Shown: positions 11,265 to 23,401, counted from the stretch's first letter. The stretch: 64,000 nt of DNA from Diphasiastrum complanatum (GCA_029204225.1 CM055113.1:30257524-30321523); one strand, 5' to 3'. Notes: a model not told the origin generated them from the letters alone. Numbers and translations: made by a program.

Positions 11265-13469
11265 ATGGAGGACCATCTTGAAGAGTTACGAGCACTGACG
11301 GACGGAGAAGAGCTGACTCGAGAATACAGCTCTCGCATGCATCGAGATGGCACCAGGTCCAAGTCGAGAAAGAAAGAGCGTATGCACTCCACAGTGGCGC
11401 CCCTCCATGAAGAGATGGGTGGCCCTTCTGAACCTACACCAAGAGATGAACCCTTGCCAGAGGCACAACAGGACCTCTTTGAAGTGAAGATGCGGCAATA
11501 CTTATCAAGCGCAATGACGGCTATGCTTAGCGAGGTGAAGAAGGATAGAGAAACCGAAAGGAAAGAATGGCAAACATCCTTGCGAGCCATGAATCTTACC
11601 CAAATTAACCTTGCTAGAGAAATGAGAGACGGGCTAACACAGCTCGAAGCCAGGTTTGAAGAGTTGGAAGCAACTAGGGAGAATGCAGTGGCGCCTCCTC
11701 CACAGATACCAAGAGAACCACGAGCGCGAACCACGGAGGGCCCAAGAAAGACTGCCAAAGTGAAAGCACCACCTACTTTCAAAGGAGAGCGTGATATTCG
11801 AGTTGTGGAAGATTGGTTGTTTCACATGGACCATTACTTCCGTCTAATGAACACTCCTGAGGAAGAAAGAACTGACTTGGCATTAGCATATTTTGAGGGC
11901 TACACTACAAATTGGTACCGGATGGCAGGAATGCATTTTCAAACATGGGACGCATTCAAAGCCGCGTTACGAGAGGAGTTCATACCGAAGGATTCACACA
12001 TGAGATTGAGGACAGAATTATCGGGGCTCAAACAGAAAGGGTCATTGCGAGAGTACCTCAATAGATTCAGACAGAGTGTATGGGTTATTGAAGATATGTC
12101 CGAGGCGGACAAAACTCATTACCTATTGTCTGGAATGCAATCCTGGACCCGACGTGCGATAGACAGCTACATGCCCCATGATTTCAATTCAACTATTCGA
12201 GCGGCTGAAATGGTTTGTGATTATGAGAGCACATTGGCACCAGCTGCTCCCGCAACCTCAACAAGAGTATTTAGTGGATCCAGACCGAGTCCGAGCTTCT
12301 TTTCAAGAGGGGACTCAGCTCCAAATGGCAACCAAGCCTCGAGTAGCGTGAATAAATTCCCAACAAAAACAGGGTTTGGCAACCAAGGCAACAATGGAGG
12401 GAACATGTTCCAGAGAAGAAACAATGTTGGATCTTCGACTAGTCACAGCAACAGCTCACCAACAGTGGGCAGTTCCATGCGTTGCTTCAACTGTCATCAG
12501 CAAGGTCACTCTTGGAGATCATGCCCCAAACCATTGAATAAGCAAATCATGGCTGCCATTGAAGGATTTGATAGGATGGAGAGAGAGGCATTTGATCAAG
12601 AAGATGGTGAACAAGATGATGAAGAGGACCCAGAAACGGATTTGACGGAGTCTGACCTGAATGCCTTGCAACAGATAGGGGCACTTGCGGCTTATCGTGA
12701 ACATCTTATGGCGACTCCTGCGAGAGGATTCAAGTTATTGTACCTGAAAGGCTGTATTCAAGGCAGGATCATTTACTTCATGGTAGACCTGGGGGCGTCT
12801 CATAACTACTTGTCAGAAAAACTGACAGGAGAATTGGACATCCAATGTGAAGAAAATGTGACTCCTATTTGTGTGGAGACCGCGAAAGGTACAATGACCA
12901 CTTGTAGATTGGCAACCAACTTACCAATCTCTCTGGGAGCCTGGAAGAATCGACTAACGTTCACAATCTTGAAGATGGATGCCTTCGACGCTATTTTGGG
13001 ATTAAGTTGGTTTAACGAACATGTGGTGGCCTTCTTGGCAAAAGGGGTTAACCTTGTGTTATTATATAATGGCAGGAGACCTTGTGTCGTCAGAGCTGTG
13101 CCAGGGGACCAACTAGAAAAGAACGACACAAATGAACCTGAGCCAACCATTCCTCCCAATCTCATTCACCTATTTAACGAAGGACAACCAACAGTGACAG
13201 ACCAGCTGGCACGGGAACAAATGGAGCCAAAATTGCCTATAGTCTCTACATCAAAGGTGAATTCAAGTGCCGATGCAGAGCTCAAGGAGCTCACCTTGTG
13301 TGACCAAGCGAAAACTCATCTTTTTAATGAAAGACATCCAACAGTGACAAACCAGTTGACGCGAGGTCAAATGGAGCCAACATTGCCTGCAGTTTCTACG
13401 TCAAAGGTGAATCTAAGTGCCGATGCAGAGCTCAAGGAGCTCAACCTGGACGACCAAACGAATATCTAG
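11265..13469 (+). CDS. Gag polyprotein with zinc knuckle and degenerate retropepsin
   Basis: 734 codons, intact. Residues about 1-175 are charged, with a coiled-coil-like segment. Residues about 180-310 match the retrotransposon gag capsid fold (VEDWLFHMDHYF..., ...REEFIPK, ...LREYLNRFRQ). Residues 407-420 form a CX2CX4HX4C zinc knuckle (CFNCHQQGHSWRSC). An acidic linker follows. Residues about 485-620 match a gypsy retropepsin, with active-site triad D508-L509-G510 where DSG or DTG is expected and a flap-side ILGLSWF. The C-terminus holds two tandem copies of a roughly 50-residue unit. The Ser/Thr-to-Leu change should disable cleavage. In the cell, Gag would assemble virus-like particles. 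No pol follows the TAG, so RT and integrase must come from elsewhere. Confidence 0.93.
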   Translation: MEDHLEELRALTDGEELTREYSSRMHRDGTRSKSRKKERMHSTVAPLHEEMGGPSEPTPRDEPLPEAQQDLFEVKMRQYLSSAMTAMLSEVKKDRETERKEWQTSLRAMNLTQINLAREMRDGLTQLEARFEELEATRENAVAPPPQIPREPRARTTEGPRKTAKVKAPPTFKGERDIRVVEDWLFHMDHYFRLMNTPEEERTDLALAYFEGYTTNWYRMAGMHFQTWDAFKAALREEFIPKDSHMRLRTELSGLKQKGSLREYLNRFRQSVWVIEDMSEADKTHYLLSGMQSWTRRAIDSYMPHDFNSTIRAAEMVCDYESTLAPAAPATSTRVFSGSRPSPSFFSRGDSAPNGNQASSSVNKFPTKTGFGNQGNNGGNMFQRRNNVGSSTSHSNSSPTVGSSMRCFNCHQQGHSWRSCPKPLNKQIMAAIEGFDRMEREAFDQEDGEQDDEEDPETDLTESDLNALQQIGALAAYREHLMATPARGFKLLYLKGCIQGRIIYFMVDLGASHNYLSEKLTGELDIQCEENVTPICVETAKGTMTTCRLATNLPISLGAWKNRLTFTILKMDAFDAILGLSWFNEHVVAFLAKGVNLVLLYNGRRPCVVRAVPGDQLEKNDTNEPEPTIPPNLIHLFNEGQPTVTDQLAREQMEPKLPIVSTSKVNSSADAELKELTLCDQAKTHLFNERHPTVTNQLTRGQMEPTLPAVSTSKVNLSADAELKELNLDDQTNI
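13162..13467 (+). repeat. In-frame tandem duplication at the gag 3' end
   Basis: Two adjacent units of about 155 bases, each coding for HLFNE...PTV, QMEP, VSTSKVN and SADAELKEL. The reading frame is kept across both. Confidence 0.9.
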
Positions 13470-13844
13470 AGTCCTAGGGGACTCATCCAGATGTGCGACC
13501 ACAACGACATATCTGAGGCTTAAGGGAGCCGTGAGTACCTTTTTCTTTCATGCTAATAAAGTAAGCCGCATTTCTCATTGAGGAGTGAGCTTCAGTTTGA
13601 TGTCTAAGTGCAGCAGCTTCACACAGGTTTTACGTAAGTGAACTAGATCCACACTTTTCCTGTGCTGGGTGTAAAACACAATATCATTACTCTGCTTTAC
13701 AGTTGGTTTTCTTTGGCCGGTGAATCAAGCCCGTGCCCTTGTATATGTGACTAAAGTCTGGCCGGTGAATTAAGCCCGTGCCATGAGTCTTAGGTTCTAG
13801 TTTGGCCCTGATGAGGACATCAGCTTTCTCAAACGAGGGGAGGA
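13470..13844 (+). other. 3' untranslated tail of the gag-only element
   Basis: Non-coding. It contains two copies of GGCCGGTGAATYAAGCCCGTG (13713 and 13761 regions), a 6-bp hairpin CTGATG-AGGA-CATCAG at 13808-13823 that is also found in the two related elements, and the purine-rich AAACGAGGGGAGGA just before the LTR, which is the polypurine tract. Confidence 0.8.
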
Positions 13845-14764
13845 TGTTGTAAAGCTGACTTGGGTGCACCCAGCGTGCCCTGTAAGACTCAAAGGGGTGA
13901 CACTCCCTAAGGTCCCAGAGCAAGTTAGAATGTCAAGGACTGAGCCTCCGACCTGTGGTGAGCCAGTCAAGTAGTCACAAAGTCATGAGCTAGCTCTGGA
14001 GCTCGAGTCATGGCCTAGTCAGGAAAGCAGGTTGATTCGGCCGCCGGGACGGCTCCCGGGACCCATGTCCGGGAGCCAGACTGATTCTGCCAGGCTTGCC
14101 AGGCTTAATCAGCAAAATAAAAACTAAGTCCTAAAAAGCGTGCTTTACCAGAAAGCACTATGTTTCAAACCAGAGGGGGTGCGCCGAATCACAGCAGAAC
14201 TATAGGGGGAGTCCGGCAGACAGAAACTTGGGCAGCTCAACCAGCGCCAGGAATCCAGTCGCCAGGTCTCAGCTCCCTCTACCAGCACGAGCCAGGCACA
14301 ATGCCCAGCACGTGTTGGTGGCCCCGAGACCGGTCAGTCTATGTATGAATGTAACCTCTTCCAAATCTAATAAAGTTGATCCTTGGGGATGATTACCATT
14401 TCGGTTTCGCCTCCGGGACTGGTCCAAGTGGAAGGACCCTTACTACAACCTTTTTGCGTCGCTGGCGCCTAAGGGTCCCTGTCATCGACATGGGGCTTGC
14501 CGCTATGCCAATTGGTCAGTTTGGCGACCACTATGCCTTGGGTTTCATGTGTGGCTTGTCTTTGCCTTTGGTTACCTTTTGGGGACGGATTCTGAGTTGG
14601 CTTTCGGGTTGGTTGGGATTCCAGTTTTCTTAAGTCTGAATGGTTAAGCTTGTTACGATTCTGAGTTGGCTTTTACGTAAGTGCATGATGGATGAATGTT
14701 AGACTTAAGCGCGTGTTGGGGAAACCGCTCAAGTCCCAGCGCCCTTTGAGGCGCCGGCGCAACA
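13845..14764 (+). repeat. 3' LTR of the gag-only element
   Basis: 920 bp, same length and apparently the same sequence as 9512-10431. Followed directly by CACAC, matching the five bases left of the 5' LTR. Confidence 0.93.
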
Positions 14765-14827
14765 CACACACACACACATTTGGCACCTCTTAACATGTGT
14801 GATCTCTCTTTTCTTTATTACAAGAGT

Positions 14828-14828
<1 letters not shown>

Positions 14829-14922
<94 letters not shown>
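14829..14922. repeat. (CT)n-(CA)n compound microsatellite
   Basis: CT units to about 14865, then CA units to 14922. Confidence 0.97.
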
Positions 14923-14924
<2 letters not shown>

Positions 14925-16265
14925 TCTAAAAGCTCTTCACACTTGCTTTAAGTAAAAAGATGCTTTGCCTTTTTATCTTTCTTTTGCCTTTCTTCTTTTG
15001 TCCATTCAATCAACATGCCAAAAAAGATATAGCCCACTCCCACTTTACAATAGTGTATCTAGATAACAACTTTCTAAGATACCCCAATTTTAAATTTTTT
15101 TGCCTTCTAGCTCTTATAAAAATTGTGTGATTCATTATATAGAGTCATATCCAAAAGAGACCTCTATGTTGAGTTTCACATCAGAAGTTTTTACATTGAC
15201 ATTGTGAGATAACACTAACCTATATGTGCTCAAAAAAATAATATGATAAACTATTTTGATGAGACCAATATCAAGATATGATTTGTCTAGCTCTTATGTA
15301 TGAATATTCCAAATTAAAAATGAGCTTCTTATGAGACATAACCAAAAGTAATGCCCAAATACTGTAAAATTCCATAAACTATTTAGTGGGCTCAATAGTG
15401 ATTTATCTTTGCAAGATTCCCAAAATTTAGAAAGTTTGGTCTTCTAATTGCTACAAAAATGTGTCATTAACTATAAGATTCCCAAATTTCCACCTTCTCA
15501 TCGGATGTTGGATATTACTCAAAAGCATTTGCAATGGCTTCTGACACCCAAATATTTGCACACTGCTTGAATACAACTGGTGGATTATTCAAGTCCTATT
15601 ATTGTTGAATTCCTTACTAGACCTATTTGCCTTTAGTCAAGAATGGACGTAAATTCTGTTGGAAATTAAGCTCTCAGTTTCCTCCTTGGTGAAACAATCT
15701 ATTCAAGACTCTTCCTGCATATTTTTTATCATTGATATAGGATCAGATGCAACCTTAGTAGTGTTATATTTCGAGAATGTCTCCCATGGATATAGGTTCA
15801 ATGGGAAACATCCTTAAAAGAGAAAGTCGACATCATCCCTTCAACAGTCTAATTCGTACACCCACTAAATCATACGCCCAAAATGAGAGTTTTATGGGTT
15901 CTCAATGGTATCATTGTGAGAAGAAAGTCCTTTGCCCCCTGTTCACAATGTGATTGGTTCTACTAATTAATAATAGATATTTGAACTTATTCTAGGTGAT
16001 GGTACAAAGTCTTGTCCTGATGGAGTGCAACCTTAGTTATGGCACTAGTGTTTATGGTCAACTTTGGCTCCCTAGTACTTGACCTTGACTTGACCGTTTT
16101 GGACCAAGTAGTTGCTATACAATTCATTTTACTTTTGTTAAAAAGTCAGAATAATGGCTACGATGTTTGAGTTCATTCAGGGTGGCTACATCCTACCTCA
16201 CTAATGCAAAAGTAGTTATCCATTCAGTGTGACCTAGTTGTCACCATTTGATCAACCCAGTTGGT
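14923..16265. other. Unassigned AT-rich DNA
   Basis: No gene, RNA or repeat that I can support. No open frame shows a recognisable motif. Confidence 0.6.
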
Positions 16266-16450
16266 GTGTCATGTACTTTTGGTGCATCAGGTTTAATAAT
16301 GCAATACAATATCCATTTTAAACTTTGATGGGCCCAAAAGGAGCTATTAGCCTTGAGAATAAGGAAGTTCCCTCTTTAGGCCCTACAATGTAATTAAATA
16401 AGGATAATAGGCCAACAAGGACCAAAGTAGATTTAATAAAACTTAACAAG
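16266..16450 (+). repeat. Left arm of a 185-bp inverted repeat
   Basis: Matches the reverse complement of 18172-18357 at roughly 85 percent by eye, including GATGGGCCCAAAAGGAGCTA and TAATTAAATAAGGATAATA. The arms enclose about 1.7 kb. Confidence 0.85.
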
Positions 16451-17136
16451 AGCTAATTATCTTTCAAGATAATTATGTTTAGTTAAGTTAGGAGATTGTC
16501 TATAATTACACAAGAGACATCATTTTGAGGATCTTTTGGTTCAGTGGATACATCTTGAAATTAGCTTTCTAGAGGTATTGATTTTATTTTGTTTGGATCA
16601 ATATTGAGAAAGTTATGGTCATTTTAGTGTTCCTGAGTCAAATTTGGCAGATTTAAGGATTTTCTTTCTATTTTGGAGTGTGAGAGAAGCACTTCACATT
16701 TTCATTTTTGAAGTCTAGTTCCTTTGTAAAAAAAATTCTTTCTTTTCATTTTGAATTTTTGCAAAAAAAAGTTAAAAAGGAAAAACTAACCCTACATTCG
16801 CCTAAGTCTAACTCTATCTTCATCATTTAGAGTTGCAAAAGAAATGTGAAAAAAACAAAGAGGCACCCTGGCAAAATTCTGAAATCTTGAAAAAAAAAAA
16901 CTAAACTAAACCTAAATCTAAGCTCTGCCCCTCTTACCCCCGTGCCCTCCTCGCCACCCCACGCCCTCCTAGCCCGCCTCCCCTCCCCCAAGGTGCGCAA
17001 GCTCATGTATTTATTTTTTCTCTCACTCATGCGTCTCACTATCCTGAATTATCAATTTCTTGTTTGTTGCCCCTGAGTTGCCCCCGGGTACATCACTCCC
17101 CCAAGCCATGTTCCTTCGTGCCTCTCCTTTTTGTCG

Positions 17137-17176
<40 letters not shown>

Positions 17177-18171
17177 CTTAGTCCATTTGCTATGAAAAGC
17201 AACTTCTGGACTATTGATAAGTACTTGGGCTTGATAATGCCTTGTACGTCGACTGTCTACATAGGTTCTTGCTTCACTAAAAGAAAACAGTGTGGTAATG
17301 AGTTTTTACTACTCTTAAAACTGTATTCCGCCAAATATGTACCTAACATTGATAAATCATAGTATCAGAGTGATTCTTATAACTCAATACATTACTATGC
17401 TAAACGCAAAGATCGATAGGATACTATAACTTGACGAAGTGGAAAGGATGGAACTATATACTGAAAGCTCTTGCCACAAATGAACTGTTGGACGCGATTG
17501 TTGGCTGCGATCTGTGGCTGCTGGCAAGACCTGCGCCCATCTTATGCACTGAATAGACGCATTCTGTGAGCAGAAAACAAGGTAAGCTACACTTGAAGCT
17601 TGCATTTTTTCTCTTCCATACTGGCTACGCTATTTTACTATATGTCATACCTCATGAACCTGCATCCTGTTTTGCTTAATAATGTGCCTCATCTGAAAGC
17701 GTTTAGCTGTATGAACGTGTTTACCATGAAACAGGACCACGCTTGACAGCTAGTAAACGACCTACTGCCATCAAAAGCTTGCTATATATGTTGTGGCATT
17801 GATCTCATATGGTATGTCACATTTGACACCCACGTTTTTACACTCTTCATACTATTTGCGACCATTTAGAGAAGATTTTTTACATATTGCATAAAAATGC
17901 GACCTGCTCCACCACTTGAAATGCACCTTTTGACAAACTGTAGATATTTAAATGGTTTTACAAAAAACGGGGCCATGATTGACAACAAAATTGAAGGACC
18001 TACTATCATCAAAGGTGTGATAGAAACGCGTTCAGAAATGCGTTTCTCAAACGCGTTTCTGGTTTGGGAATGCGTTTCTCAAGGAACGTTTTTTTTTTTA
18101 ATTTTTTAATTTTTATTTTTGTGGGCAATATGGGTATCAAATTAAAGCTCTAATGAAGGGCATTGCATTAC
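16451..18171. other. DNA between inverted-repeat arms, no gene recognised
   Basis: It includes a C-rich stretch (16925-16990), a (CT)n tract at about 17140-17175 and a short tandem repeat of GCGTTTCTCAA-like units at 18027-18085. No transposase motif is visible in the short frames. Confidence 0.55.
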
Positions 18172-18357
18172 CTTGTTAAGACTTATTAAATCCACATTTG
18201 GCCCTTGTTGGCTTATTATCCTTATTTAATTACTTTGGAGAGCCTAAAGACAGAACTGCCTTATTCTTAAGGCTAATAGCTCCTTTTGGGCCCATCAAAA
18301 TTTACAATGGATATTATATTGCATTAATAAATCCAATGTACTAAAAGTACATGACAC
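18172..18357 (-). repeat. Right arm of the 185-bp inverted repeat
   Basis: Reverse complement of 16266-16450 with scattered substitutions. Confidence 0.85.
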
Positions 18358-21300
18358 TGTTCTTACTTAAACAATTTTGTCTTAAAAAATAAAGATGCTT
18401 GTCTGATTAGCTTGATTGCCTCGGTTAAATAGTCATGTCCAAAATTTGTTGCAACATTATAGATCCAAAGCTGTTGAATTGAATCCATTTGTTAGCTTCA
18501 ATCTGTAACTCATATTCCCATGAAAAAAAAAATGATGGTCGAAGAAGAGATTGATGAAGCACCATATGGCTTTTTTGGCAACCAATCTGCATGGAATGGA
18601 TGGAGGGTATCATCGTAATATCCTCTTTTGTTTGTTTCCTCGACATCATACTAAATTGGTTACTTTATCCAATTCCTTTGGATTCGTATTTTTGCATTAC
18701 ATCCAGTTCTGCTATCATTGTTGGCAATCCATGTTGTTTGACCAATTTGATGAAAAAGGTTACAATTGATCCATTTGTAGTGGTAATCATGCGTTGTTGT
18801 TCAAAATCAAACACTCCATACGAGATAACCAACATCAGAAATATCATTAAGATGTATGATCATTCAGATGTATGTTGAGGCATATCCCTAGGCATATTGT
18901 TGACCAAAATATATTTCATCAAATTTGGTCAATACTTTATTCATGGTTGGCCATGACAACTTAACTCTATTGAAATGTGTCACTTGGATATGCCCATTAG
19001 AGTTAAATTTTGATTTTGCCATTTTGGACTTTAACTAAGATTTTCTTTCAGATATTTGGTTAACCATAACTGGCCATGAATATGCTTGAAACATTGGTTT
19101 GAGAAAATGTATATGTATTCCAAGGTTGAATTATGGAAATGACAATTTCACTATTTTGGTTCTACCACATTAGAGAATCATTGTTGACATAACTCAATAG
19201 AGGATTGATCACATTTGAATCTACTAAGCAATGTAATCTTCTCCAAAAAAACTGATACAAATTGATGGTATATTTTAAAATTAGCTTCCAGTAAAGTGTT
19301 AGTTGATTGAAAAAATATTTCCAATCATTATTCACATTTATGCGTCCTGAATATACACGTGAATTAGATATTGGCAGTTGAGTTCTAGAGAATCCATAGG
19401 AATAAGATTCTGCAATAGAAGCCACTTTAATCTCATGTAAAATGGATCCATGAGACATCAAACAATAATCTAGAATATCGATATAAGGAAAGCTCCTTAG
19501 ATCCTGCTTACAAATCCTAAACACAAAGGATAACACACTATGGAGAAACCACCCAACCAAGTAGAAGCATCCAATCAATCTCTAGAAGCCTCACCCCCAA
19601 GCCAAGGAACAAGAAGCATGAATGTAGAGTGAGAGTCTGGCAATGAATCAAGAACCATGATGAGGAGGAGGACGAGTTTGGACCCATTATATAGAGAGCC
19701 AAAAGCATCCTGGGCACTTAGTCATGCATAGCCCTAAGTTTCCTATACATAGATTCACCTGGAATAGAGTCCTATGCATGGACCAACTATTCATAGAATT
19801 GCTATTGATAACTCTACACATGCATACACTGTCTCATACCTTGTCTAAACTCCATTTAGTGTGTCCTAGGCCTCACAAGGATATTAGTTACTTTCGGGTC
19901 ATGTCCAGTATGACGTGGCATAACTAACAGCTTGTTTCACTGGAGTACCGTGTATCCAAGACTAGGAGTATACTGTATCCTATGTACTGGTCATGGACAT
20001 AACAATTGATATGACTATGTTTGCTGAGATTCTATTTGTCACAGAATCTGCTTCACAACGGGCCAATGTTATCACTGACTCTACTTCTCAGTTAGCACTT
20101 ATTCTCTGTCTGAATCTATTGCGCTTGTTAGCTCGATTTCTGTCGGACAGAGTTTCAGCTTGGCAACGATTCACGTGACTACAAATCTATTTGGCAACGG
20201 GGTCAGTCACGGATTTTGTTTGTAGTATAATGGTAGTGTGTCCCACCTTTCAGTATGGCACAGCTACGACCTGATTTTTTAATTGGCAATGGTAGCTCAT
20301 CTTGGTTATAAGATCTGTCAGGAACTCGTTTTTCTATGGTTCTACAAACTGTTTCAGTTCTTTCTTTGTTTTTACAGAATGTACATTTTTCATAGTGTAA
20401 TCTATACAAAAAACAGAGAACATAGATGAATCTAATCCTACTGAAATCACGGGTCAGCAGCACAACATTTAACCAAGCAAATGGAAATTATACAAAGTGC
20501 TTGTTACAACTGTCACTCAACACTTGTAACAAAAACTCCTCAGAGAGCCAGAAACTAGGAAACATTTAAATTGAGTGGAATGATGGATCAGTCTCCAAGT
20601 CCTGCACATCTACCCGATACTAATCCCAAACCAATCCTTAAGAGAAAAATCAACAACAAACACATTCATACATCAGTACCCAAACAAAATGCATGAAGAT
20701 GGAGCATGGAAGGAAATGTAAGTAGTAAGATTTTCAGTTCAAAAAACAACAATATTTTAGTACATTACACATGCTTTGAAACTCGTGGAGGAGGCCTTTA
20801 TGTATACCCACGAGCTGGTGAACCCAATTCTATCATAATCTGGATTTCACCTTTTACAACTAAATGAATCTCATTCTATAAAAATTTGGATTCCACCTCT
20901 TACATGATAATAGGAGGTCTCTTTATTAAAAAAACATAACTCAAGTTGAGAGAGTCTAAATTACTAGATGGCTATCCATCTTTCGGGAATTACCATGGGG
21001 CTCACAACTGTACATTTCAGCCTAGCACTAATAATTCTCATGCTCAAGACTTGACTCTCAACTTCATCTCTGCTAGAAGCCCTTTTGAGTGGAGAGGTTT
21101 TACATGACACCTCGGGGCATGGCATCAGCTAACATTATCCTCCCCTATAGTGTTGCAGGTCCCACTGCATTGCTTCAGCTTCGACGTGTGGTTCTTGGAA
21201 AGACATAGATCAGTGTTTGCCTACGTAAAACCAAGAACTTATTGGCTTCGTTATCGTGTGTCTCGGCAAAACTTCAAAGTCGCAGTAGCTTATTAAAATA

Positions 21301-22315
21301 GCCTTGCGTAACCGAGAGTCTCTTGTTTGTCCTTTTCAACTTTTCTTCTATCAAGAAATTTCTCATAGATGACTTTCCTTCTGATGGCTTCAAATGTGAT
21401 TAATCTTGTCTTTGTGCCCAATGAAATAGGTCCCAAATACGACCTTATTCCAAGTATGAACTTATTTTCATACACTTCTTGATCATCTACACATACTGAC
21501 TGGAAGTAACTGCGGCTCAGAAATAAAGCCTTGCCATCATCAGATGTGCATCTTTTGTTTGCAAAGGTTGATCGACGTCTAGCATTATGGGCGGTAGCCC
21601 CTTATCCCAGTAGCACTCTAATGTCACAAAAAAGGCTATGGATAAACAATAGGTTTTCTTGGAATAACAGGCCAATTGACTTGTCACTTGACTGGTTTCG
21701 TTTTTTCTCAAGGGTCTCTTCTCTTGATTGGCACATAATAGGGGTCGACTCTTTTCCAGCTTGGTGTCCTTAGGTACTCCTGAAGCTGCTCGTCACTATT
21801 TAGCAGCATCACAATCCTCTAGGAGGGTTGTGGTCGCAAGGCATTCACGAGGTTGCTGAGCATTGTATATTCTTCCGTAGTTACTTTCTTTGCCCTCCCT
21901 CGTTCTCTTTTTTTGTAGGTCTTCTAGAATTCATTAGATTCTTTTTGATCATCGTACCATCTTTTTATATTCTCTATTGACTTCTCTGACAGCTTCTTTG
22001 AGGGCCTCAAATAGTCGTCCAAGGCTGTGGCACTCTTTGTATCAGAAATCCTTGGTATTGAACCCTCAAACCTTGATCCAGCAAAGATTTCGCTCTTTCT
22101 CTTTGGAGGGGATGAAGAAAGTCCCATAGAAGGTTGCATAGTCTCATCAAGTAGATCTTGATCAAAAGAATTAAAATCAGGTGGTGATGGAGGTGAGAAC
22201 GGTTTACGAATAGAGGGTAGTGGGTTAGTTATGAGGTTATACTGAGTTGTTGGCAAAACGAATTGGTTTAGAAAATGGTTATCAGATTTGAGAGACGATG
22301 TAGTGGGTATGGTGT
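18358..22315. other. Unassigned AT-rich DNA
   Basis: No gene that I can support. A 110-codon minus-strand frame at 21924-22256 is rich in Ser, Pro and Lys and directly follows the chromovirus remnant, but I do not recognise it. The 138-codon minus frame at 19162-19578 has no motif either. Confidence 0.5.
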
Positions 22316-23100
22316 TAGATCAAGCTTTAGGTTGAAGATTTAGGATTCAAACTTGGTGAGGGTCAGTAGCTATACTGCCCACACGTGTAGACAACAATTT
22401 AATTTTGTGTCATCTTGATGAGTTTTTTGGTACATGGACATAACATTCTTCCCCCCTTGAACTATGTTTGTCATCAAAAGTGAAAACTAGGCTCAAATCT
22501 ACTTTATGCTTTCAACTCTTTCCCACGAATCATCATCCTCAATCCGACCCTTCCACCTAATCAAACACTTAGAGATAGAATGATTTTTCAATTGTTTACC
22601 TATGATCTTGAGTACTCTTTCAAGTTCCAAAGATACGCTAAGTGATAAATCTTTCAAATGGGTAAGATCCTCATCAGATCCAACTATATCACCTTCATGT
22701 AAACTTAGTTTATGTCAGCTTACATGAAACACTGAATGAGCAGTCGACTTGTCCTCAAATCAAATTCGTAAGCTAAAGAAATAATTTTCTTAATAGTTTG
22801 AAGTGATCTACAATACCTAGTAGACAAATTACAATGCTTTCCAGTACGCAAAGTCCTAGAATCTTTTGGAATTCTAAGATATACCCAATCATCAACTTTA
22901 AAAATCTTTGGGAGATCTCTTAAAATCGGCATAGTGCTTAGCTCTGTCCTGAGCACTACTCATAATATCACATGCCAATTGCAACAATTCTTGCATATCA
23001 TGTGGGAAATCTGCAACTTTCTAGATTTAATAGATTTCGTCTCCACATTCACTGGAGATCTAGGTTGAAAATCATACATAAGCATAAACGAACTATAACA
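22316..23100 (-). pseudogene. Decayed chromovirus integrase tail and chromodomain
   Basis: On the minus strand the sequence reads as the 3' end of a Ty3/gypsy pol. It has a SSFMLMYDFQPRSPVN-like integrase segment (about 23050-23100), then DWVYLRIP with ARYCRS/IKKI, equivalent to the integrase GPY/F region (22720-22956). A chromodomain-like stretch with LERVLKIIGKQL, CLIRWKGR and DDSWERVE follows (about 22510-22640). At least one frameshift and several stops interrupt it. Downstream, part of the tail is duplicated at 23402-23831. Confidence 0.68.
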
Positions 23101-23401
23101 TGTAGTAGAGAATATTTTCTACTACTGTAAGCAAACTCAATTAAAAAGCACTAGAGGTCATATTTGATCATTCTATTTGACTGCTCTTGGTTGTAAGATC
23201 CTAGTTTGCTAATCTAGATCAAGATTTGGTGACTAGTTTTGCATTGGATAGGTGTGTCAATCAATCAATCACTCTTGGAGCTTTAAGTAGGCTTGTTTAT
23301 GGTCCTTTGTACTATATTTTCAGCATGGTATTAGAGCCAAGTACAAGAGGATAATCATTGACCAAAGGACTATCCATTGCTAGTCTTGAATGGGTGAGTT
23401 C

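Larger units (their letters stand above)
9512..14764 (+). mobile_element. Complete gag-only LTR retrotransposon (Ty3/gypsy-type, non-autonomous)
   Basis: A 5253-bp element bounded by two 920-bp direct LTRs that I could not tell apart by eye. The LTR tips are TGTTG...CAACA, and both sides are flanked by CACAC. It has an initiator tRNA-Met binding site, a roughly 830-base leader, one intact 734-codon gag-protease ORF, a 375-base tail and a polypurine tract. No RT, RNase H or integrase is present. This architecture matches elements described as gag-carrying non-autonomous LTR elements (TR-GAG). Near-identical LTRs and an open ORF suggest recent movement using enzymes from another element. Its LTR and leader match the pol-only element on the minus strand at 44812-51057. 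Confidence 0.92.

Noticed and set aside
11210-11782. A 190-codon minus-strand frame opposite gag.
   Set aside because: It is the antisense shadow of the intact gag ORF.
13808-13850. CTGATGAGGACATCAG resembles the CUGAUGA core of a hammerhead ribozyme, as in plant retrozymes.
   Set aside because: The GAAA half of the core and a proper cleavage site are missing, and the sequence pairs with itself as a simple hairpin in all three elements.
19162-19578. A 138-codon minus-strand frame.
   Set aside because: It has no motif, no start context and AT-rich composition typical of chance frames here.
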